From Owenia fusiformis (lineage: Eukaryota; Annelida; Polychaeta; Sabellida; Oweniidae), in NCBI GenBank assembly GCA_903813345.2, contig CAIIXF020000003.1, forward strand, positions 9,692,218-9,756,217: a stretch of 64,000 nt of DNA, read 5' to 3'. Positions within the stretch are counted from its first letter, which is position 1. Each line of letters starts with the position of its first letter. The translations under genes were made by a program, and so were the position numbers. This document shows, piece by piece, positions 22,346 to 32,982 of this stretch. Below the pieces are notes generated by a model. That model saw only the letters and a list, made by a program, of their open reading frames with translations. It did not search any database and was not told where the DNA came from.

Positions 22346-25300
22346 CTATGTTATATTACATTTATGAATAAATTCTGCTACAATTTCAATTTCTTTATTT
22401 TCACAAGACATACAATATTGGAAAAAAAGTGAATCGTCCTCCATGTTGAAAAGGTGTTTAATTGGGTTGCCGTGTGATACAAGTTTATCGAGCATTTTCT
22501 TTCTATATATACTGTATTTTTTACATGAACGCATTATGTGTTTTTCGTTTTCTATTAAATTGCAAACCTCGCAAATTCTTTCATCGATCTTTAATTTTGG
22601 GCGTTCGTATCTACCCGTTTCTATTTTTAATTTGTGGTTACTGATACGAAACTTTGTTAGACTTCGTCGTAAATGCCCATTTGAAATTGAATCTAAATAT
22701 GGTTCGAACCTGAAATTGCTTTTAAATATTTTGTATGTATTCAGTTTGCGACATTGGTCGGAATTCAATTGATTTCGCCAATAATCTTCAAAACTAATTT
22801 TTGATTTACAAACAACTTCGGATGCGTCAATAGTATATTCTTTTACATCTAAAGTATTATTGATATTGCTGGGAGTATTTCCTGAAAATGATACTACCTC
22901 TAATTTATCCATTACACTTTTAAAATTCAGCATCCACGATGACTTGTTGATCTTTGATAAGTCATTTGATGTAGTAAGTGCTTCTGATAATAAGATGTAT
23001 GACGTATTTAACATGTGATTATAGAAATTAGTAGCTTGTTTGAATATATTTATAAATAGTGGGTATTTCCCAAGCTCTCCATAAATTGCTAAATTTGTTG
23101 ATTTTTTATTTACTTTAAGAATATATTTACAAAAAGATAACAGAAGTTTCTCAGATGGAAATCGTCTGCCATTTGTAAACCATTCATTCAAATCTTTTGT
23201 AGAAAAGTAATTCGACATGCCCCATATTTCAGATCCATATACGATTATTGGAACTACCAATTGTTCAAAAATCTTTATTCCTATTGAAGGTTTTAAACTT
23301 GTATCGCCTAGTGACCTTTTTATTTTATAAATTGCCTTTAATCCTCGGTCATACAGATAGTCCTTGGATTTACTAAACGTACCTGAACTACTTATGGTCA
23401 AACCCAAGTATTTATATGATTTTACCGTCTCGATCTCATCCCCATCAAAATAAAAATTTTCTGTACATTTTCTACCATTTCCAATAAATTTCATTACTTT
23501 TGTTTTCGATAAATTAATTGACAAATGCCAGTCTTTACAATATTTTGAAAGATTATCTATAGACTTTTGAAGTCCATCTCTGCTCAAAGACAAAAGTAGA
23601 ACATCATCAGCATACATCAAACAGTTTACTTTTGAACTTTGTAAAATTGGTGCGTCATTATAACCTATAACCGCTGGCAGATCATTTAAAAACAAATTGA
23701 ATAGTGTGGGAGACATTGGATCCCCTTGTTTAACACCAGCATTCACTTTTCTAAATTCAGTCCTCTTATTTGAAATACTGTTTTTTATACATATTTTGGT
23801 ATCTTGATACATTTTTCTAACGATTTCAAAAAACTTTCCTTTTATACCAACTGACAAAAGTTTATACATAAGACCTTCCCTCCAAACGCTGTCAAAAGCC
23901 TTTCTAAAGTCAATGAATATTCCATAAATAGGAGATTTTAAATGTTAAACATATTTATCATGAAGCGTTCTGATAATAAAGATATGATCCACTGTTCGTG
24001 CTTTCTTCTGAAATCCTATTTGAGCTTTATTCATAATATTATTATGATTTATGAAAACCTGCAATCGTGCGTCCAATACTGAACTAAATATTTTTCCAAA
24101 CACATTGTTAATTGTTATACCTCTATAATTTGATAATTTTCTAGGATCTCCGCTTTTAAAAATTGAAGTGATATATCCCTCTCCCCAACTTGCCGGATAT
24201 TTTCCTGAATTTGATATTGTATTAAATATTATTTTCAAATATGGCAGTATTAATGATTTGGTACTTTTGACCATTTCATTCGAAATCATATCCAAACCAG
24301 ATGCTTTATTATTTTTTAAGCCTTTAATTGCTGTCTCGATTTCTGATTGTTTAATCTCAAAATCTAACTCTGAAAAGAATGGTTCTTTTCGCATCTCCTC
24401 GATCCGAGAAGAAATCTCAACATTTGATATGTCGGTCGTGTTAAGTAATTTATAATAGTATTCTAACCATTCGTTAATTTCAACGCGGTCTTGAGTGACT
24501 CTCGAACCAGGCTCTTTTAGTTTGTCTATTAAATTCCAATATTCAGTTGGATTTGTAGAACTAGCGTTTTCAAGCTTTTCAATTAATTCCGCTTTATATT
24601 GATATTTAGCTTGTTTACATCGTTTTTTATAAACCTTTTTCACTTTAAAGAACATACCTCTTTTATAAGGATTTGTGGGATCATTTTGTAAACATTTGCC
24701 TAATTTTCGAACTTCAGAATGCAATTGCTTGCACGATAAATTATACCACTTTTTACATCGTTTTTGTTTATTTCCTTTCTTATGTCTGACGAACCTCTTT
24801 TCAAGCGTATTGGACGCAGCATTGTGCATACACTTAGTTAAGTTATTTAACATATCATCTACATTACTATTATGATCCATATCGTACAGGCTGCGTTTAT
24901 TTGTAATCTCGATTTTCAATTGGTCGTGAAAATCTTTGCTTTTTTCTGAAGACCAGATATATCTCGGAGGTAATGGAGTTTGAGTATAGACTTTACTTTT
25001 CCTCGTTTTATGTTTGCAAATTCTGCTAAATTCAGAATTATATAACAAAGAAATGGCACAATGATCAGAAAGGTTTCCTTGAAAATCATGCACTTTAAAT
25101 GTACATATGTTATGCATGATTTCCGATTGCGCCAGCGCTATATCAACCGTGCTACTTCCATTATATTTATGACATGTAAGACTACCTTCTAAATCACCAA
25201 TTTTCCGCCCATTCACAATTCTCATTTGACAAGATTTACATAGTTCAAGCAGCTGTCGTCCTTGTGTGTTAATGATTTTGTCTTTATTAAAGCGATTAAG

Positions 25301-25915
25301 TAGATTTGAATCACAATCATTGTTATATTCCGGATAGACGGGGACGTATTTTTCATCATCTTCGACTATGAAATCATTTCCAATTCCAAATCTACTATTT
25401 AAATCTCCTAAAATAAGAACGTTCCCACATTTTGAATATTTTGCTATTTGTTCAGTAAGAATGTCAAATTTGTCAACAACCTGTCCCATAGACAATGATG
25501 AATTACTCGGATTGATATATACAACTGCTAAAAATAAATCATTTTCAAATCCAAAGAAATTTTTATCTAATCTTAACCATGCTATATCATCATGAGTTAT
25601 TGGTTCCTCCTTAACACCATCTAAAACACATTCGCTGATTAAAAACGTAACACCACCTGTATTTTTCGTTGCATTGGCTGATTTTTCCCGAAAATTATTT
25701 ATCAGCTGTTTGTACCCTGGAACGCATATCGCAGTATCACAATCACCATGAGTTTCTGTTAAGCCGATTATATCAAAGCCGTGTATAAACTTTACAAAAT
25801 TCTCATCACAGTACTTATACATCTCTCTCTTCCTGTCAAAAAGTCCTTCGACATTCCAATGAGCTAGTCTTAGACTAGAAAGTAACATTTCGCTGATTAG
25901 TATCCGTATGAACAA
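22346..25915 (-). pseudogene. Retrotransposon ORF2 (endonuclease-reverse transcriptase) with one stop codon
   Basis: From 25915 the frame encodes an AP-like endonuclease (LRLAHWNVEGL; LTETHGD; LILGDLNSRFG; ending NLSDHCAISL), which nicks target DNA. The reverse transcriptase follows (ASGLDMISNEM, then the GYITSIFKSGDPRKLSNYRG region). A single in-frame TAA at 23945-23947 interrupts it. The same frame resumes through FIDFRKAFDSVW, GVKQGDPMSPTLFNLFLND, the catalytic MYADDVLLLS, and a C-terminal CX2CX7HX4C knuckle (CEVCNLIENEKHIMRSC). There is no frameshift: the next ATG (23869) is in the same frame. About 1190 codons are open apart from that stop. Confidence 0.9.
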
Positions 25916-26105
25916 ATCTCAATATTTTACATGCGTAATCACAGTGAAATTAGACGCAAGTTAACCATATCCATTACCGCATACTTCAAATGGTTACAAT
26001 TACATATTTTTGATTTTATGAATAAATGATACAATAATTATACAGCGATGCTAAAATCCAATATTTTACGATTACACACTTTCAGTTCAACGAATATTGA
26101 CTGTA

Positions 26106-27235
26106 TTAATAAAGGCACTTGGTTATAGCATATTTAATATTGTTAAAGAGTCTCCTCTCTCCTTGCTCGGAAAGGTGAACCCTGTCTGCACTGAAGAATC
26201 GTGGAATGATACTACCGTCTGAAAACGACAGATTTGTATTATCGATAATTCTAATATCGTGGGATTTGTTATATCTGTTCCAAAAGTACTCATTTATGTA
26301 CTCTGTTTTGCTGTTACGCTCTTCCGAATCTCCCCTATTTGGTGCTAGCGATATGAGTACTTTCGTTCCTGGAAATAGCTCTTTAGTGAGAGTTGTAAGA
26401 CCATTCATTCGATTAATACACGCGTCGACGCTCAGAAATTTAAGATCATTCGAAACGACTTGAAAAACTATGCAGCTTGGACTTTCATTTGGGTGACATT
26501 TCTCTTTGATACCCAAAACAACATCCGACGCTTCTTCAATCGTATAAGCGGTATACTTATATGAATCAAACCTACTGCTTAGTTTTCCCGGCTGTAGATT
26601 TTTAATCAGTGACAAACCAATTATCAAAACACTATCGCGGTATTGACGATTTGAATTCCTATTCTCGACATTTCTGCGTATTCCTCTACGTGGAGTTGAC
26701 CTACTGGAAACGCGTGGTACAAATGCGTTGGTTAGTTCTTCTTTTTTGCTCGTATCCGCTGATTCATTGGAAATAGGATTTGTTGAAGCATTTGTCCCCA
26801 TTGTGACATCTGTTTGCAGATCAATCGAATCATTTAAATGGTTCGTAATCAGTTTTTCATTTTTCACGTCTATTTTTATTTGTAGATTTTTTATCTCGGA
26901 TTTCATTTGTTTAGTCGTCTCCGTGAGTCCCATTAGCGCATCATTATTTTTGGACTCTATAGCCTGCATTCTAGCTTTTAACTCTTTGATTTCTTCATCC
27001 TTATTCTGTAATGATTCTTTCATCAACTTTATTTGTGAGTTTTTCTCAAATAGAACCGCCTCTAGCTTGATTTTCTCTTCTTTGTATGACTGTTTAGCCC
27101 CGTTATCCCTTTTCGACTCGTTGATTAACCGCTCTAACTCCGATTCCAGACGATCAAATCTACCAACAAATATGGATTTTAATTCTTCAACGACGTTGGT
27201 TTGAAGATGGATAGATTGCTTTATGACTTCATATT
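26106..27235 (-). CDS. Retrotransposon ORF1: coiled coil plus SGNH/GDSL esterase domain
   Basis: The first ATG in frame is at 27026, giving 306 residues, but the frame is open for about 69 further codons upstream with the same coiled-coil character (for example RFDRLESELERLINESKRD). Residues 1 to about 50 form a charged coiled coil (MMKESLQNKDEEIKELKARM). The C-terminal half reads SVLIIGLSLIKNLQPGKLSS as block I (the usual GDS/GxS segment), VVSNDLKFL as the SND block, and DRVHLSEQGERRLFNNI as the DxxH block carrying Asp and His. CR1-type elements are known to encode ORF1 esterases, whose role in retrotransposition is unclear. ORF2 starts 190 bp downstream. Confidence 0.75.
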
Positions 27236-27240
27236 GCTAT

Positions 27241-28369
27241 ATGACTTCACACCAATAAGACGAAATACATGACAACAGTATCCATAAACAAAATTCCTGA
27301 ATTCTGATCGCAAAAGGTCAATTAGCGTAACATTATGGCGTCAAAAAAACAAAACAAAACAATGAGCAGTATAGGGCGCAAACAGCCTTACAACGTCAAA
27401 AACGACAAGCGTCACATTTTTTACAAGTTTAGTCAACCTAAAAATAAAATACTTGATCCTTATCTAATCATTACAAAATTTACAGGGTAGCAAGATCTCG
27501 AGGACAATATTTCTAAAATGTTTTTGAATTTTGAAAAACGGTCAAGAAATCCACTTTGGGCGTTAGTAAAAATTGATATGTATGGAATTTGTGGTAAAAA
27601 ATCGATGCGTCACATTTTTTCAAGTCTCGAAAACCAGCTCTTATTTTGATATTATTTGCAAAATAAACAAACCGGTTATTGTTTTGTAAATTTCGCCATG
27701 ACAATATTGTGCAGTTCAATTTTCTTTCAAATCAGACCTAAATTAGAAGGTTAAATGAAGGTAAACTTATTGCTCGTCCCATTCGCCTTCAAAACCTTAC
27801 ACAATTTTGAAAATTTTAAAAGCGTTCGTATAAGATAATTTGAAATGTAGCCGTTAAGCAATTGTGACGTCATAAATGCAAATGTTCCATTGAATAAATT
27901 GTGAAATTTAAGTGGGATTTTGATCATTATTTCAAAAGTTAACTCAATTTCAACGAGCCCTGTAAGCGTAAAGTGTTACGTCTTACAGCGTATTTGACGA
28001 TGTCGGAGTATATTTAACTTTAAAAATGTGTTGGATCCCATCAAAATTTTGAAGGAAAAATAATTTCATTGAAATGCGAATAAAAAATACTTCAAAATGA
28101 TATGTAAAACACATAGTTGGCTTTTTAAATAAGGCAGGGATCAACGTTCAAAGCTGAGATAAGCCCGCATTTCCCGAATTGTCCCCAGGTCCGTGCACGT
28201 CATATTTGCATTTTGGCGCACTTATGTCTTGCACAAGTGTAATGCATGCGCAACCAATCAAATCATATCAATTATTGGATTTCTATCAATTTCAATCAAT
28301 CAATGTCAAAAACTAGCGCCAGTGTCCTTTTAAATTTCGCGCCAAAATACACTCTAGACTTGCGATCGC
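27241..28369. other. Right arm of the split DNA transposon, no gene recognised
   Basis: The AT-rich interior lies between the retrotransposon 5' end and the right terminal repeats. A 51-codon ORF at 27334-27489 is lysine-rich and unrecognised. I do not call it a gene. Confidence 0.35.
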
Positions 28370-28677
28370 AACTTACGTTTTAATTGTTTTGCGATTGCTT
28401 TGCGTCTGCGATTGCGCTCAATTGATAATATCACGCATCGCATACGTTACGAATTGCGATCGCAATCGCATCGCAGACGCAACGCAACTATTTGCGACCA
28501 GATGATAATGAGGACTCTGGGCATTAGCGGGATGTTACAAAACATATATTTCTAATTTGTTATTTTTGATTGGCTAGTATAAGCCAGACATCTGAAACTG
28601 GGTAAGGGTAATATAATAGCATGCATAAGATCATGTTAACCAGCTAGCTAGTTCACTAGTTATGCATTGCCAAAAAA

Positions 28678-29143
28678 TGAAGTCGTTGATACTGTTCTCA
28701 CTCTGGCTACTTCTATGCAACTTTTCTATTCATGATACGGCTATTGGAGTTGTCCACAAATCAGAGAGAAAGAGACATCTCGCAACATAACTCACAAAAG
28801 GAATTCAAATTTGAACTTGGGGATCTCTTCATTTAAGGTTCATCCGGGCAGTGATCCAATAACGGACATTGACAAGCTATACATGGGATTCACAATCTTC
28901 AGTGGAAGTGTTGGAACTTTCCATTTTGTCGATGAATCCAATCTTCCGACACCAAATTGCAAGCCAAATACAGGTCATGCCAAAGCCTACTACAAAATTT
29001 ACAACAAATGCCCACAAGACGAGGATGGCCTTATTAGGGATGTTTCAGCTATTCGGAATCTGAAAGTGAGCTTTACAGGGAAAGTGAAAGTCAGATTTCA
29101 GGGGTCATGTCATAAGTTCAGTTGCATTAAACGTTTATTATAA
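28678..29143 (+). pseudogene. Broken gene for a small secreted protein
   Basis: An ATG at 28678 opens MKSLILFSLWLLLCNFSIHD, a good signal peptide. The frame then stops at ACATAA (28787). A different frame from about 28790 reads LNLGISSFKVHPGSDPITDI, DKLYMGFTIFSGSVGTFHFV and YNKCPQDEDGLIRDVSAIRN to 29143. The intermediate third frame is also protein-like (SQHNSQKEFKFELGDLFI), so two single-base indels would explain the break. I do not recognise the domain. The end of the ORF (29035-29116) is duplicated in inverted orientation at 30201-30282. Sequencing error or an unseen intron are alternatives to a true pseudogene. Confidence 0.45.
29035..29116 (+). repeat. 82-bp inverted duplication, left copy
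   Basis: TAGGGATGTTTCAGCTATTC through GGGGTCATGTCATAAG matches the reverse complement of 30201-30282 without visible differences. The homology begins after TAG and ends at AAG, which look like exon edges. Confidence 0.9.
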
Positions 29144-29257
29144 CTGATAAATCAATAGTTTCAAAGCTAAAAACATCTATGTGCTTTTTAAAGAATATAG
29201 CAACATTAAAATAATTTCAAGATTCTTTTATTTGTTATTCGCTGTGGATTACATTTA

Positions 29258-30305
29258 TTAGAAATATGACACAAAGTATATTCTCTTGTACTGAATATTA
29301 CATGTATTGATAGAACAGTTGATTGAGCAGTTTAAGTAGCTAGTCTCAAAGAGATTAACCCTCCTTATACTAAGACTGGCACACAATTCTGTGAGCTTTG
29401 CCAGATGTTGTCGTGGGTGGCGAAAAAGTGTACCTATAACCTTAAAAACCTTGATGTGACCAATCACATGCTCTACCTAACTCCGCCTACTCCCAATTTT
29501 TCTGTTTAGCCGCTTACTAGTACATTTTTTACGTAAATTTAGGGGTTTTCTGCGTATTTCAGAACTTTTATACTTCCTAAGGAGTGGGTATCGACATGGA
29601 TATATTTTATCAGCTAAAAGTCTACAGGGAATACTAAAGGACCCCAGGCCCAATATTTGCCATATAGTCAAATGTTTGTACATCATTCATATGACCTAAA
29701 AAGCCACTATGGACATAACGAAGGTCATTGTTATTATCTACTATTACTTGGGTATGCATACAATGGTATCCTCTATTTCCAGAGTAAAAAAGTGATTGGG
29801 GCTCATTTTCTGGCCTGTTAATTTCATGGGATGTTCCATCAATAGAGCCAATTGCAAATGGGAGATCATTCCAATTATTCCTCATTGCATTCCATTCTTC
29901 AAGAGATGGCCAGCGTACATTGGATGCATATAGTTCCCATAATATTGGCCAAACGTCATTAATGACTCGTGACACAGTTGTAATGCTAACATCGAACATC
30001 AGGGAGAGTAGACAAGGGTACGATCTCAGCCAGATCAATGTGAGGAGTAGTCTATTGTGAGGTGACATGTTATGTCGCATACCAAAAGTTCTAGGCAGAA
30101 AATTACCAACCATTTCATGAAACGTATTAACTGTTTCACCAACAGTTTCAAAAAACTCATAAATAAATTTTGGAAATAAATTGTTGTTTCTTTCTAAACC
30201 CTTATGACATGACCCCTGAAATCTGACTTTCACTTTCCCTGTAAAGCTCACTTTCAGATTCCGAATAGCTGAAACATCCCTATTGCAAGTGGTTACTGTT
30301 GCCAA
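29258..30305 (-). pseudogene. Harbinger-type (HARBI1-like) transposase, frameshifted
   Basis: From 30305 the frame encodes a short leader, the duplicated 27-residue segment (RDVSAIRNLKVSF...), then the transposase: FPKFIYEFFETVGETVNTF, an HTH-like RLLLTLIWLRSYPCL ... DVSITTVSRVINDVWP, first Asp in FAIGSIDGTSHEI, and second Asp region VIVDNNNDLRYVHSGFLGHM-ND. Near 29640-29690 a one-base shift moves the frame to LADKIYPCRYPLLRKY. An in-frame TAG at 29477-29479 precedes VEHVIGHIKVFKVIGTLFRH, which holds the expected third acidic residue (Glu). Cut-and-paste activity is therefore lost. The family is DDE_Tnp_4 by motif. Confidence 0.8.
30201..30282 (-). repeat. 82-bp inverted duplication, right copy
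   Basis: On the minus strand this copy begins after CAATAG and ends CATAAG|GTTTAG, so it carries acceptor-like and donor-like edges. It is read as part of the N-terminus of the Harbinger transposase frame. Confidence 0.9.
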
Positions 30306-30367
30306 GGCAATCGTGGGAATGGACTCGTTTTCAATTCCTACACGTTTAAAGATTCTCGCAATCTTTA

Positions 30368-30407
30368 TCCAATCAGCGTTTGCGAGTGTGTCGGCTCACG
30401 TATAAAA
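30368..30407 (+). promoter_or_regulatory. Possible CCAAT/TATA promoter
   Basis: CCAATCAGCG at 30368 and TATAAAAGGCG at about 30400 have normal spacing for a + strand promoter. No clear gene follows: the first sizeable ORF is at 31313 and is unrecognised. It may be a fossil promoter. Confidence 0.3.
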
Positions 30408-30799
30408 GGCGAATCCAACTCAAATCCATGCAGGGGTGTATGAGGTACTCGAATAGGAAAGACCTCGTGAAATCTGAATTTATATGCACATGGTCAATGT
30501 TTACACATGTTTGGAGTTATTGAAGAAAATGTGATATGGGTGTGGTTCCGGATTTGAAGTCATTGCTGGAAAATATGATTTTAATACGTGAAATTATATC
30601 TATAAATACAGCACTAAAAATATCACATGAAGTACATGTATGATTGTGTCCAGAAATGTTTGAAACCCTTACAGAAAATTCTGTCTGCATTTTGTCACCA
30701 TTGCTCTTTCTTCCCGCATTCTAGTGCTGTTTGAATGAATATATTAATTAATGTATTTCTAACTAAAATATATCACTTTTTTTTATAAACCACAAACAT

Positions 30800-30946
30800 T
30801 TATGCCTTGGTCACATTTGCTCCGATCCATCGGCCGGCGCCCGCCCGATTGAGTGTTCTGTTCAATATTGTATTCAATTTTGAACAAAATACTCAATCGG
30901 CCGGGCGCCGTAGAGAAAATCGGAGCCTATGTGACCAAGGCATTAG
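30800..30946. mobile_element. Family A palindromic element, copy 3
   Basis: It runs from ATGCCTTGGTCACATTTGCT to GTGACCAAGGCATTA. One arm end carries the distinctive GATCCATCGGCCGGCGCC variant, which gives this near-palindrome an orientation. Confidence 0.85.
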
Positions 30947-31010
30947 ATCATAAAAAAATTATTCAATACTTGAGTGAGCACGATATGCATGGGTTACTAA
31001 GTTGACACAG

Positions 31011-31156
31011 TAATGCCTTGGTCACATATGCTCCGATTTTCACTACGGCGCCCGGCCGATTGAGTATTTTGTTCAAAATTGAATACAATATTGAACAAAA
31101 CACTCAATCGGGCGGGCGCCGGCCGATGGATCGGAGTATGTGTGACCCAGGCATTA
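31011..31156. mobile_element. Family A palindromic element, copy 4 (inverted relative to copy 3)
   Basis: The diagnostic variant (GGCGCCGGCCGATGGATC) is in the right arm here, so this copy is nearly the reverse complement of the copy 65 bp away at 30800-30946. Confidence 0.85.
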
Positions 31157-31312
31157 ATGACCACTGATATTGTGTTAGTCCATGCACACAGCGTATTCTG
31201 CTTTACAAACACCCCCCACTTTCATAGTGAAGTGACTAATTGGTTTATGTTTACGTTTTGATGTGTTTTGGGTTCCTTGTTACAGCAAGGGGGGCCAGTA
31301 AAGTAGACTAAC

Positions 31313-31624
31313 ATGTTTGCATGGCAAATTTTGATCGAATATGTGAGACACTTTAACAGTGGATTGTCGCACAAGGCTTATCTTAATGAGAACTACTACA
31401 GTAACAATGATAGAGTTGTCCATAATATTGAACGGATTCTTTTTGAAAATTGTTACAATTCATGGAAAGCCGACGGCTTCAAAAGTAGCTTCGTATGTTC
31501 GTTGAGTGGTGCTCAGTCGGTTAGACGCTTGAAACGACAGGGAAAACGACAAACCAGCATAACAAAGTGTCCTCCATGTGAATCATCGTCTTCAAAAAAT
31601 CGCTTTCTGCAGTTGCAACTTTAG
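31313..31624 (+). CDS. Unrecognised 103-aa ORF
   Basis: It begins MFAWQILIEYVRHFNSGLSH and ends in a basic, Cys/Ser-containing tail (KCPPCESSSSKNRF). I recognise no domain, signal peptide or membrane segment. The CCAAT/TATA pair at 30368-30407 lies upstream but 900 bp away. It may be chance. Confidence 0.2.
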   Translation: MFAWQILIEYVRHFNSGLSHKAYLNENYYSNNDRVVHNIERILFENCYNSWKADGFKSSFVCSLSGAQSVRRLKRQGKRQTSITKCPPCESSSSKNRFLQLQL

Positions 31625-32065
31625 TCGGTATTGCCGTCAGTCTACTCATTCGAGGAATGGATGAAACAGTTTAAAGAGATGCTGAATGAGACTTCTCAGT
31701 GTCATTTTTATAATGGAGCTCAATGGCAAAAACGTCATAATTTGACAGATTTAAGAAATATTAGTGAGATGAAATGTTTGAGGAAAAATGAAGCAAATTA
31801 ACCGTCCTGGTTACGCAAAATATAGAAAAATGTGAAATAATTATAAAAACCTGTAAAAATAAGTGAGTTATCATCATTTTCTTAATTATACACTTGTCAA
31901 TTTTGCCGCTACTTTTTCAAGTATTCTTAATTTCAAAGCTCTAATAAAGATGTTGATTGCTATACGCATTTTATAAAATGATATTCAGTTGACAAGATGT
32001 ATTTACATGTTTTCTAGAAAACGATTGTGTTATTGTCAACTTAAGAATACCTGTAACTTAATTGA
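31625..32065. other. Intergenic, nothing recognised
   Basis: AT-rich sequence without an ORF, repeat end or RNA signature that I can support. Confidence 0.3.
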
Positions 32066-32275
32066 GGAATTAAATCGACGATTCTGTTGTCTTCTGAGCT
32101 ATTTTTTCGCAAACATGTACATTAAACATATGATACGCTTGTGAGAAAAAATGTCGTGGGGATTCTGCCTACAACGCGTGAAATAGGAAAAAAATAAAAA
32201 TCGTACCTTCGACGTTCCGACATTTTGTTACGTTTCGGTAACCAGCGTAATTGAGCGGATCACCAATGTGTTAGG
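32066..32275 (-). repeat. ~210-bp dispersed repeat, family C copy 1
   Basis: It contains ATTAAATCGACGATTCTGTT, CTTCTGAGCTATTTTT, TACAACGCGTGAAATAGG, and CGTACCTTCGACGTTCCGAC ahead of a GGTAACCAGCGTAATTGAGC end. The same blocks occur in reverse complement at about 50895-51115. Confidence 0.85.
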
Positions 32276-32761
32276 CAAGCCGTCTATTACGTTGATAGTA
32301 TAAGACGTTAATTTTGCAAAGCTCTTATGGGCTAATTCTACAATATGTACAGTAACACATGTGTAAGGGTGCCAGTATGTAGTCCAGTATATTATATAGT
32401 AAACAAAGGAGTATTTTGGTCAACTCAATACATCCGATAAACTCGTACATGAAGTGTTTTCTATGCAATGATTATATACTTATTATTTGATTATATACTT
32501 ATTCATTGTTACTGCGAATTTCAAAAGCCTCCAAATTGTGTGGAATAAAGCATGCAATGTTTTTCAGTTTCAAGCAGGTTTTAGTACATTCTGACCAATT
32601 GTATTTTCAGACTTATTCATTTCATGACAAACTGCTTAGAATTACATTGTATAAATCAACCTCCTTTGGAATGCAATGTGGAAGAGATTCTGTGAGATGT
32701 ATTGTTTACATATATGTCTGGATCGAGTCCGACATATCCCATCATACATCCTAAGAAACAT

Positions 32762-32842
32762 TACCCTGCGTGCAGAGTCTAGTTAAACTACAAGACGAAG
32801 ACGAAGCTTTTAAGAAGTGAAGTCAAACGAATGCAAAGGGTA
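32762..32842. mobile_element. ~82-bp element, family B copy 3 (inverted)
   Basis: It runs TACCCTGCGTGCAGAGTCTA ... AAGTGAAGTCAAACGAATGC ... AAGGGTA and is the reverse complement of the copies at 17455 and 34673. Confidence 0.85.
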
Positions 32843-32982
32843 AAGAAACATAGTTAGTTGCATGGGTACAATTACAATCAATACAAGGAACAATTGCAAG
32901 TACCTCGTGAGGAAGCAAATTTTCTTTTCCTTATGATATGAACGATTAAGCCAGAATACGACATGTGTATGCCAAAATTAGA

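Larger units (their letters stand above)
22094..27240 (-). mobile_element. CR1/L2-like non-LTR retrotransposon, nearly full length
   Basis: The minus-strand order is ORF1 (coiled coil plus SGNH esterase), ORF2 (endonuclease plus reverse transcriptase), and a short 3' UTR with AATAAA near 22128 that ends in repeats of ATCTAAA at about 22094-22116. Short 3' tandem repeats in place of poly(A) and an ORF1 esterase are known traits of CR1/L2-type elements. The 5' boundary is uncertain: the ORF1 frame stays open to about 27234 without an ATG, so the copy may be 5'-truncated. It sits inside the DNA transposon at 20296-28513. Confidence 0.85.
20296..28513. mobile_element. DNA transposon with CCTCATTATCATCTGG ends, split by a retrotransposon
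   Basis: The left end CCTCATTATCATCTGGTCGC matches the inverted right end GCGACCAGATGATAATGAGG. Both ends continue into arrays of ATCGCAACGCA/GCGATTGCG motifs (20310-20480; 28370-28490). The CR1/L2-like element at about 22094-27240 lies wholly inside. Without it the element would be about 3.1 kb. The only candidate coding piece outside the insert is the Myb/SANT-like ORF at 21397-21591. No transposase was recognised between the ends. Target duplications were not resolved. Confidence 0.7.

Noticed and set aside
23870-23947. Frameshift between the two ORF2 halves
   Set aside because: Codon counting shows both halves are in the same frame (25 codons between the stop at 23945-23947 and the next ATG), so it is a single nonsense codon.
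27334-27489. Short lysine-rich ORF in the split DNA transposon
   Set aside because: 51 codons, no motif, and inside a non-coding arm.
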